A stretch of DNA of 64,000 bases from NCBI GenBank assembly GCA_009702045.1, contig WLIV01000011.1:1-64000 (forward strand), given 5' to 3'. The notes beneath the pieces are model-generated. The model was not told the origin of the DNA and made no database searches. It saw only the letters and a program-made list of their open reading frames with translations. Numbering within the stretch: the stretch's first letter is position 1; each line of letters opens with the position of its first letter. Of this stretch, positions 46,446 to 53,211 are shown piece by piece. Position numbers and translations under genes: made by a program. Origin of the DNA: Actinomycetota bacterium. Lineage in GTDB: Bacteria > Actinomycetota > Acidimicrobiia > Acidimicrobiales > Ilumatobacteraceae.

Positions 46446-47009
46446 ATGATGAGCGTGCCGGTCGGTGCCGTGTTGTGCGGTGGGGCCAGTCGCCGGATGG
46501 GTCGCGACAAGGCGTTCGTCGAGTATGACGGCATCGCCATGGCGGTGCGCGTGGCGGCCTCCTTGAGCGCCGCTGGCTGTGGCACGGTGGTTGCGATCGG
46601 GGGCGACGCCGGAGCACTGAACGCAGCGGGCCTGATGTGTGTCGAGGACGAGTTCCCCGGCGAAGGGCCGCTGGGAGGAGTGATCACTGCCTTGCGTCAC
46701 TTCCCGGATGCCCCGGCCGTGATGGTTGTGGCCTGCGACCTTCCGCTGCTCGCGCCCGCCACCATCCGCACAGTGCTTGCGAGCTTGAATGGCGCCGACC
46801 AGGAAGTGATGGTGGCGATGGCCCACACTGGCCGCGCTGAACCGATGTGTGCCGCGTGGCGACCAACGGCCGTGGCTGCGCTGGTGTCAGCGATGAGCGC
46901 AGGCGAGCGCCGGCTCCACGTGGCCGCCGAACTCGTCGGCGCGGTCCATTCAGCTGTTCCGATAGGCGATCTGACGAATGTCAACACGCCCAGCGACCTG
47001 CCCCAGTAG
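46446..47009 (+). CDS. mobA: Molybdenum cofactor guanylyltransferase (MobA-like)
   Basis: Transfers GMP from GTP to molybdopterin to form the guanine dinucleotide cofactor. The 187-residue protein has the nucleotidyltransferase start VLCGGASRRMGRDKAF, a central GEGPLGGVITALRH and VVACDLPLL with the metal-binding Asp. The end DLTNVNTPSDL is the family closing motif. ATG 46446 or 46449 may be the start. It may supply bis-MGD enzymes elsewhere. Confidence 0.9.
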   Translation: MMSVPVGAVLCGGASRRMGRDKAFVEYDGIAMAVRVAASLSAAGCGTVVAIGGDAGALNAAGLMCVEDEFPGEGPLGGVITALRHFPDAPAVMVVACDLPLLAPATIRTVLASLNGADQEVMVAMAHTGRAEPMCAAWRPTAVAALVSAMSAGERRLHVAAELVGAVHSAVPIGDLTNVNTPSDLPQ

Positions 47010-47020
47010 CGTTCACGCTC

Positions 47021-47344
47021 ATGCCGATCCCCGAAGTCAACGTTGACGAGTTGGAAGCGGCCCTCGCCGCGGGCGCTCGCCTCCTGGATGTCCGTGAGAC
47101 GGACGAATATGTGGCGGGCCATGTGGGCAGCGCTGTCCACATCGCGCTTTCAACGGTGCCGCAGCAGGTCGACGCCTTCCGTGGCGATGGTCCTGCCTAC
47201 GTCATCTGTAAGAGCGGTGGACGCAGCTTGAAGGCGTGCGAGTTCCTGGCCGAACAGGGCCTGGAAGTGATCAATGTTGCCGGCGGCACCATGCAGTGGG
47301 TCGCCAGTGGTCGCCCTGTGGTGACGGGCAGCGCCCCGGAGTGA
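47021..47344 (+). CDS. Rhodanese-like sulfurtransferase
   Basis: A single-domain rhodanese of 107 residues from ATG 47021. LLDVRETDEYVAGHVGSAVH and the active-site loop VICKSGGRS with catalytic Cys are intact. Such proteins carry persulfide sulfur. It follows mobA by 11 bp and overlaps rnd by 4 bp; the mobA neighbourhood could hint at sulfur supply for molybdopterin, but that is only a guess. Confidence 0.91.
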   Translation: MPIPEVNVDELEAALAAGARLLDVRETDEYVAGHVGSAVHIALSTVPQQVDAFRGDGPAYVICKSGGRSLKACEFLAEQGLEVINVAGGTMQWVASGRPVVTGSAPE

Positions 47345-48498
47345 CGTATCGCTGGATCACGACGGACGTTGATCTCGTCGCTCATGTCGAGCGATTGCTG
47401 CAACAACAGCGCTATGCGCTCGATACCGAGTTCCATCGTGAACGGACGTACTTTCCGAAGTTGGCATTGCTGCAGATCGCGGATGCAGAGCAGATCGTGC
47501 TCATCGATCCGCTGGCCTGCGACCTCTCACCCCTGAAGGCCTTGTTCGAGAGCGACGTGCTGGCCGTGCTGCACGCCGCTCAACAAGACCTCGATGTGCT
47601 CACGCATGCGTGCGGTGCCGTTCCTCGCCGATTGTACGACACCCAGTTGGCGGCAGGCTTCCTGGGCTACAGCACGCCCTCCTTGGTGTCGCTGTTGCAG
47701 GCCGAGTTGAAGGTGCCGATGGCCAAGGGTGATCGACTCACCGACTGGCTGCGTCGCCCGCTCAGCAATGAACAGTGCGACTACGCAGCCAGCGATGTCG
47801 CTCATTTGCTGCTGTTGCACGACACGATCGAGGCCCAACTCGCCGCCGAAGGCCGCTCGGAATGGGCCAGCGCGGCCTGTGAGGAACTGCGTGTGAAGCC
47901 GGTCAGCGGTGTCGATCCCGGTATGGCGTGGTCGCGCCTGAAGGATGTGCGCGTGCTGAAGGCCAAAGCTCGCGGCGTGGCGCAGGCCGTCGCCGAATGG
48001 CGCGAGCGCCGGGCAATGTCGCTGGACTCTCCGGTGCGACAGGTGCTTCCGGATCTGGCGGTGCTGGGTATTGCCCAGAAGCAGCCGCGCACGATCGCAG
48101 ATCTGGCGCAGTGCCGTGGAGTCGATGACCGGCACACGCGGGGCACGATCGGCAAGGAACTGCTCACCGCCGTGGAGACCGGTCTGGCTGCGGAGGTCAC
48201 CATGCCCGCAGCCGAGGGTGAAGAGTTGGAACGACACATGCGTCCGGCCGTGGCGCTGGTGTCGGCGTGGGTCGGCGAGGTCGCTCGTAAACAGCGTGTC
48301 GACGCTGCCCTGTTGGCCACACGCACTGACCTCGTCTCGTTCCTGCGTGGCGACGAGACGTCGCGCCTGGCTCACGGGTGGCGCAACGAGTTCCTCGGCG
48401 ATGGCATCCGTCGTCTCGTCGAAGGGCGCTCGGCGCTGACGTTCGATGGTCGCGGCGGACTGCGTCTGGTCGACGTGACTCCCGAACCTGCTGCGTAG
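47341..48498 (+). CDS. rnd: Ribonuclease D
   Basis: A 3'-5' exoribonuclease that trims tRNA and other stable RNA ends. The 385-residue protein from GTG 47341 has the DEDDy exonuclease motifs ALDTEFHRERTYFP, HAAQQDLDVL and DYAASDVAHLLLL, and an HRDC domain (about 205-285; RRAMSLDSPVRQVLPD). The C-terminal portion is a second, weaker helical domain as in many actinobacterial homologues. GTG overlaps the rhodanese stop (GTGA). Confidence 0.94.
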   Translation: MTYRWITTDVDLVAHVERLLQQQRYALDTEFHRERTYFPKLALLQIADAEQIVLIDPLACDLSPLKALFESDVLAVLHAAQQDLDVLTHACGAVPRRLYDTQLAAGFLGYSTPSLVSLLQAELKVPMAKGDRLTDWLRRPLSNEQCDYAASDVAHLLLLHDTIEAQLAAEGRSEWASAACEELRVKPVSGVDPGMAWSRLKDVRVLKAKARGVAQAVAEWRERRAMSLDSPVRQVLPDLAVLGIAQKQPRTIADLAQCRGVDDRHTRGTIGKELLTAVETGLAAEVTMPAAEGEELERHMRPAVALVSAWVGEVARKQRVDAALLATRTDLVSFLRGDETSRLAHGWRNEFLGDGIRRLVEGRSALTFDGRGGLRLVDVTPEPAA

Positions 48499-48502
48499 CA
48501 GT

Positions 48503-48517
48503 GGCCGATCGTCGGCC
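48503..48517. terminator. Short hairpin between convergent rnd and parA-like genes
   Basis: GGCCGA and TCGGCC form a 6-bp stem with a 3-nt loop in the 30-bp space between two convergent stops. It may serve both genes; the short stem and lack of a U-tract make this tentative. Confidence 0.35.
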
Positions 48518-48528
48518 TGGCCCGCTGC

Positions 48529-49287
48529 TCAGTCCTTGAGCAGTCGGTGCAACTTGGCCCACAACTTGTCGAACACCTCGGAGACTTCGGCGCTGCGCGC
48601 ACCGTAGCCGTGGATCGGGGTGCGCTCGCCGAGCGCCTGGTTGACGATGACCCGCTGGGGAATCACCGGTTGCCAGACGGCCTTCTTGCCGACAATGCGC
48701 GTGAGCTCCTCGTAGCGGCGGTCGGCCTCGGCGCTCACTGCGGGCACTCGGTTGACGATCACGCCGGCGAGTTCTAGGTCGGGGTTCTGGGCATCCCACA
48801 CATCGTCGATCAGGTCGGCGACGCCGGTGATGCCGCGCAGGCTGAGCTCGGAGGGTTCCACCACGATCACCGCGTGGTCGGCGGCGGTGAGGCCAGCGGC
48901 GGTGAGCGCGCCGAGCGACGGCGGGCAGTCGATGAGTACCGCGTCGAAGTCGTCCGCCACCTCGTGCAAGGCGGTACGGAGGCGCGTAGGGCTGCCGCCA
49001 TGATCTCTGGACAACAACCGCGGCGACGACGGCAACAGCCAGACGCCGTCGCCCCAATCTGTGGGGACGAGCGCCTTCGAGGCGGGGAGTCGGCCCAACA
49101 CTTCGGCGAGGGAGTCCTCCACCTCGCGGGGGTCGACACCGAGTACCCAGCTGCTGGAGCCCTGGGGGTCGAGGTCGACCACGAGTACCCGTTGCCCAGC
49201 GGTGGCGGCGGCGGAGGCGAGACCAAGGGTGACGGTGGTCTTGCCGACACCACCCTTCTGGTTGAGAACAGCGACAATGCGAGCCAT
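48529..49287 (-). CDS. ParA/Soj family ATPase (orphan)
   Basis: A 252-residue P-loop ATPase from ATG 49287 (MARIVAVLNQKGGVGKTT). The deviant Walker A KGGVGKTT, Walker A' VVDLDPQGSSS and Walker B VLIDCPPSLG are intact. ParA-like proteins position DNA or protein complexes by ATP-dependent binding to the nucleoid. No parB or parS is nearby, and no scpAB, so the cargo is unknown. The longer frame to 49326 has no better start. Confidence 0.9.
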   Translation of the reverse strand: MARIVAVLNQKGGVGKTTVTLGLASAAATAGQRVLVVDLDPQGSSSWVLGVDPREVEDSLAEVLGRLPASKALVPTDWGDGVWLLPSSPRLLSRDHGGSPTRLRTALHEVADDFDAVLIDCPPSLGALTAAGLTAADHAVIVVEPSELSLRGITGVADLIDDVWDAQNPDLELAGVIVNRVPAVSAEADRRYEELTRIVGKKAVWQPVIPQRVIVNQALGERTPIHGYGARSAEVSEVFDKLWAKLHRLLKD

Positions 49288-49388
49288 GAGCCCATGCTGG
49301 CACGCGCGCAGAGCGGTGCCGCTCATTTCTGATACTGAGCCGATAGACTGAGCAGCAATGTCAACTCTCTAGGTTCGGGAGCCCTACC

Positions 49389-49574
49389 GTGAAGAAGGGT
49401 CGTCACCGTCGCTTCGAAGAAGCGCGGAAACTCAAGCAGGCCGGTCCCAGTGCATTTGATCTGGGTCTCGGCGGCAGCGATCAGCGTCACAACACCGAAG
49501 ATGACCAGTACGCCGCGTTGGCGGAAAAGTACGGGGTCACTTTCGACGAAGACGACGACGAGTCCGACGACTGA
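49389..49574 (+). CDS. Small acidic-tailed conserved-looking protein
   Basis: I do not recognise a function. The 61-residue product from GTG 49389 has a very basic head (MKKGRHRRFEEARKLKQ) and a very acidic tail (TFDEDDDESDD). The strong charge split suggests an RNA- or ribosome-associated role, but this is only inference. A TAGACT box at 49344-49349 may be its -10. It is 50 bp upstream of typA and could be cotranscribed with it. Confidence 0.6.
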   Translation: MKKGRHRRFEEARKLKQAGPSAFDLGLGGSDQRHNTEDDQYAALAEKYGVTFDEDDDESDD

Positions 49575-49624
49575 CCCTTCCCTGCGTGGCAACCAGCCTG
49601 GCGACTAGAGAAGAACCCGGCTCC

Positions 49625-51472
49625 ATGTCCTCGCAGAACAATATTCCCATCCGTAACGTCGCATTGGTCGCTCACGTCGACCACGGTAAGACCACCTTGG
49701 TCGATGCCCTGTTGCGGGCCACCGGCACGTTTGCCGCCCACCAGGCGGTCGTCGACCGAGTCATGGACTCCAACGACCAGGAACGCGAGCGCGGCATCAC
49801 GATTCTTGCCAAGGCTGCGTCGATTACCTGGAAGGGTGTCAAGATCAACCTGGTCGACACCCCTGGCCACGCCGACTTCGGTGGGGAGGTCGAGCGTGCG
49901 CTCACGATGGTGGACGGCGTGCTGCTCTTGGTTGATGCAGCCGAGGGTCCCCTTCCGCAGACGCGGTACGTGTTGCAGAAGGCACTCGCCCGCAACCTGC
50001 CGGCGATCGTCGTCATCAACAAGGTCGACCGCCATGACGCCCGTGCTGAGGAGGTGCTCGACGAGGTGTACCAGCTGTTCATCGACCTCGACGCCGGCGA
50101 CGAGCACATCGACTTTGAGATCATCTCGGCCATCGCCCGTGACGGTAAGGCGATGCGTGGCATCGGCTACCCGGGCGAGGACGCCGACCTCGGCCCGCTG
50201 CTCGACACCATTATCGAGGCCATTCCGTGCCCGGTAGGTGACGCCGACGCCCCGTTGCAGGCGATGGTTACCCAGCTGGATGCCAGCGAGTACCTCGGCC
50301 GCCTGGCCATCGGGCGCGTGGTGAACGGCGTCATGCGTCGTGGCGAGACCGTCGCCCTGTTGGAAGAAGAGTTCGCCGAGGGGCAGCCGCCGCTGAAGCG
50401 TCGTCTGGCCCAGCTGATGGCATTCGAAGGTGTGTCCCGTAACGAAGTCCAAGAGCTCAGCGCCGGCGACCTGTTCGTCGTGGCCGGCTTCCCTGAGGTC
50501 GAGATCGGTGACACCATCGCCTCGGCCGAGTCGCCTGTCGCACTGCCCCGCCTCGTGGTCGACGAGCCGGTGCTGCGGATGACGTTCGGCGTGAACACCT
50601 CGCCGCTGGCCGGTAAGGACGGCAAGTTCCTCACCAGCCGTCACTTGGTCGACCGGCTGAAGAAGGAACTGCTCGGCAACGTCTCGATCAAGCTGTTCGA
50701 GACCGGTTCGCCCGACATTATCGAGGTTGCCGGTCGTGGCGAGTTGCAGCTCGCCGTGCTCATCGAAAGCATGCGCCGAGAGGGGTACGAGCTGCAGGTC
50801 AGCCGCCCCGAGGTCATCACCAAGGAAGTCAATGGCAAGAAGTTCGAGCCGCAAGAGCGCGGTGTGTGCGACGTGCCCGACGAGCATGTGGGCACCGTCA
50901 CGCAGGAACTGGCACCGCGTAAGGGTCGGGTCACCGACCTGCGCGGAGGCGACGCTGGTCGCACCATCGTCACCTTCGAGTGCCCCAGCCGTGGCCTGAT
51001 CGGCTTCCGTTCGCTGCTGATGACCGCCACTCGTGGCACCGCACTGCTGCACCAGCACCACTTGGGCTGGATGCCGTGGGCCGGGGAGATGCCCGACAAC
51101 CGTGGCGGCGCGATGGTGTCCGACCGCATGGGCGTCACCACCGGATATGCACTCGACAAGCTGCAGCTCAGCGGTGGCTTCTTCGTCAACCCCGGCGAGC
51201 AGGTCTACGAAGGCATGGTCGTGGGCGAGTGCGCACGTGACGACGAGATGGTCGTCAACTGCGTGCGCGCCAAGGAGAAGAACAACATCCGCACGCACAG
51301 CCACGACGACGCGGTGAAGCTGCCGGCACCGAAGATCCACAGCCTGGAGACGGCGATCGAGTGGATCGCCGACGACGAACTGGTGGAAGTCACGCCGAAG
51401 GCGATCCGCATCCGCAAGCGTTACTTGGTCTTGGAAGACCGCCGTAAGTCGAACAAAAAGGGCAAGTCCTGA
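49625..51472 (+). CDS. typA: Ribosome-associated GTPase TypA/BipA
   Basis: A translational GTPase of 615 residues from ATG 49625 (MSSQNNIPIRN). G1 AHVDHGKTTLVDALL, G2 with RERGITI, G3 DTPGHADFGGEVERA, G4 NKVDRHDAR and the later EF-G-like domains (III and V; GRGELQLAVLIESMRREGYE) are present. The C-terminal domain unique to BipA is seen (KKGKS end). It binds ribosomes and aids assembly under stress. The ORF from 49586 is rejected because the ATG is preceded by GAGAAG and matches the family start. Confidence 0.96.
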   Translation: MSSQNNIPIRNVALVAHVDHGKTTLVDALLRATGTFAAHQAVVDRVMDSNDQERERGITILAKAASITWKGVKINLVDTPGHADFGGEVERALTMVDGVLLLVDAAEGPLPQTRYVLQKALARNLPAIVVINKVDRHDARAEEVLDEVYQLFIDLDAGDEHIDFEIISAIARDGKAMRGIGYPGEDADLGPLLDTIIEAIPCPVGDADAPLQAMVTQLDASEYLGRLAIGRVVNGVMRRGETVALLEEEFAEGQPPLKRRLAQLMAFEGVSRNEVQELSAGDLFVVAGFPEVEIGDTIASAESPVALPRLVVDEPVLRMTFGVNTSPLAGKDGKFLTSRHLVDRLKKELLGNVSIKLFETGSPDIIEVAGRGELQLAVLIESMRREGYELQVSRPEVITKEVNGKKFEPQERGVCDVPDEHVGTVTQELAPRKGRVTDLRGGDAGRTIVTFECPSRGLIGFRSLLMTATRGTALLHQHHLGWMPWAGEMPDNRGGAMVSDRMGVTTGYALDKLQLSGGFFVNPGEQVYEGMVVGECARDDEMVVNCVRAKEKNNIRTHSHDDAVKLPAPKIHSLETAIEWIADDELVEVTPKAIRIRKRYLVLEDRRKSNKKGKS

Positions 51473-51497
51473 TCTGAGTCGTTGCTGACCGTCGCTC

Positions 51498-51530
51498 GAT
51501 CCTCGATCCCCTCAGAGGGCGTCGAGGATC
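51498..51530. terminator. Long stem between typA and the convergent lipase gene
   Basis: GATCCTCGA (51498-51506) pairs with TCGAGGATC (51522-51530), and the inner CCCTC/GAGGG can also pair. It is 26 bp past the typA stop and overlaps the 3' end of the lipase gene. It can act in both directions. Confidence 0.55.
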
Positions 51531-52423
51531 GCGGCGGTCACGACCGCGAACACGTTCGGGTCCCAGGTGAGCGCGTGCTCCCAGGGCAGGCCAAACGGTT
51601 CGGCGAAGTAGATGCTGTGCACGTCTGGGAACAGGTGCACCGCTCGCGGCTGCACCACCTCGGGGGGAAGCCCCTCGGCCATCGCGCTGGCACGTGTGAC
51701 GAGACCGTCATGCGGCCAGGCCCGTGTGTCGCCACCAGCGAGGTGGAAGTGGTCGCCGGCGATGATCGTGACCGGAATACCGTCGAGCACACCGGCCTGC
51801 CGGGCATTCCACCCGTCGGGGCCGCACAGGTGGCGAGTGGTCACCTCTGTGGCCGCGCCATCGGGCGTGCTGCTGACGAGCAGCAGGAAATCGTCGATGA
51901 TCGCATTGGTGCTCGGGTCGGCGCTGACGGTGGAGCGCAGCAGGTCGCCGGCGGCGATGTCGGCGGCATACGAGCCGGTCCACGGTGTGCCCAATGTGAT
52001 GAGTGACGTCACCTGCAGCGGGTGGCCGGCGTCGCGTAACACTCTGATCGCCGCGCGACAGAACAGGCCGCCCATCGAGTGGGCGACGAGGTCGACTGCG
52101 GTCATTCCGTCGGTGCGCGCGAGATGGGCGAGGAACGCTGCGAGGTGCTGACCAGCGACGTCGATCGTGCCGACGGAATTGACGGTGAGTTCCTCGGGCA
52201 ACACCTCGGGCGGCTCGGTGTAGCCCTGGAAGTCGAGGTCTTCGTCGGCGAGCCCACGGCCGGCCCGCGCCGGTGACGTGTACACCGCAAAGCCCGCGGC
52301 GAGCAATGCCCCACGCAGACCGCTATCGGTGCTGCCGGCTGGCTGGCCTCCGCCGCAAGCGCGTGTGGGTGTGGTGAACGGGCTGTTGGCCGCACCACCG
52401 GAGACGATGACGACGGCGCGCAT
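51512..52423 (-). CDS. Lipase-like alpha/beta hydrolase
   Basis: A 303-residue alpha/beta hydrolase of the lipase/triacylglycerol group. VVIVSGGAANSPF is at the start, nucleophile elbow AHSMGGLFCRAAI near 115 and a downstream TLGTPWTGSY typical of lipases and PGAP1-like proteins. There is no signal peptide, so a cytosolic place is likely. The start ATG is 1 nt after the stop of the gene at 52425, indicating one operon. The substrate is unknown. Confidence 0.84.
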   Translation of the reverse strand: MRAVVIVSGGAANSPFTTPTRACGGGQPAGSTDSGLRGALLAAGFAVYTSPARAGRGLADEDLDFQGYTEPPEVLPEELTVNSVGTIDVAGQHLAAFLAHLARTDGMTAVDLVAHSMGGLFCRAAIRVLRDAGHPLQVTSLITLGTPWTGSYAADIAAGDLLRSTVSADPSTNAIIDDFLLLVSSTPDGAATEVTTRHLCGPDGWNARQAGVLDGIPVTIIAGDHFHLAGGDTRAWPHDGLVTRASAMAEGLPPEVVQPRAVHLFPDVHSIYFAEPFGLPWEHALTWDPNVFAVVTAAILDAL

Positions 52424-52424
52424 G

Positions 52425-53138
52425 TCAGCGCTTCACGGATGGGTGGGGGAGCGGTGTCCACTTCGGGCGTTCGAGCAACGTGACGAGTTGCTCGTAGGGC
52501 TCCTGGCCGACCATCTCGATGATCTCATCGCGCAGGTACTGGTAGGCGGGTTTGGCCCCGCTGAACGCGAGGTGGTCGTCGGTGCACCACCAGTGGAACT
52601 CGTGACCGCCTGCGCCCCAGTCGCGGCGTTTCCACTCGCGCAGGGTGGATGTGACGTAGCCGTGTTCGTCGGTGTGCTCCTCCAGACGCAGTGGCAACTG
52701 CCAGCACACGTCGGGTTTCCAGTCCATCGGTCGTTCGCCAGCCTCTGTAGCGGCGATGTGGAATGCGCACCCCTCGCCGCCGGCGAATCCCGGTCGGTTC
52801 AGGAAGATGCAGGCATCGTCGACGAGGCGAGTGGTGGTGACCCCATCCTCCACGCCGAAGATGCCGCCGGTGGCGCCCTCTTTCTTGAACTGCCAATGGC
52901 GCTTCTTCAGCCGGGCTGACGAGGTGACGACGGTTTGGATATCCGCATCGTCGATGAAGTGTGCGCCGTAGCTGCAGCACCCCTGGTTCATGTGCGCGGC
53001 GTCGTCGTCGAGGATGCCTTTGCAGCCGGATCCGTAGATGCAGTTCCACCCGCTGCGCAGGAAGGTCGCGTCGAACACCCAGGTGCGGCGGGTGTGCTCG
53101 TCCTCGAAACTGATCCACTCGTGGAGGTCGATGGGCAT
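52425..53138 (-). CDS. Cysteine-rich conserved hypothetical protein
   Basis: I do not recognise a function. The 237-residue product has at least eight cysteines in clustered positions (CIYGSGCKG, QGCCSYG, then single CIFL, GCAFH, VCWQL and WWC), a pattern like iron-sulphur or zinc-chelating proteins such as the YkgJ-like group. The C-terminal half is Trp/His-rich. An ATG at 53213 lies within the alaS start codon, so ATG 53138 is taken as the true start. It is next to alaS, divergent, and followed by the lipase gene. Confidence 0.68.
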   Translation of the reverse strand: MPIDLHEWISFEDEHTRRTWVFDATFLRSGWNCIYGSGCKGILDDDAAHMNQGCCSYGAHFIDDADIQTVVTSSARLKKRHWQFKKEGATGGIFGVEDGVTTTRLVDDACIFLNRPGFAGGEGCAFHIAATEAGERPMDWKPDVCWQLPLRLEEHTDEHGYVTSTLREWKRRDWGAGGHEFHWWCTDDHLAFSGAKPAYQYLRDEIIEMVGQEPYEQLVTLLERPKWTPLPHPSVKR

Positions 53139-53211
53139 GTCGGTGGGCACGAGGTTCGACCATACCAATACAAGGTCGGCAAGAGACCCGCTTGGGTAGG
53201 CTTGGTCCTTC

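Noticed and set aside
49487-51340. A 617-codon minus-strand frame opposite typA
   Set aside because: It is antisense to a clear GTPase gene and its product (rich in His, Asp, Gln and Arg) is typical of the complementary frame of high-GC genes.
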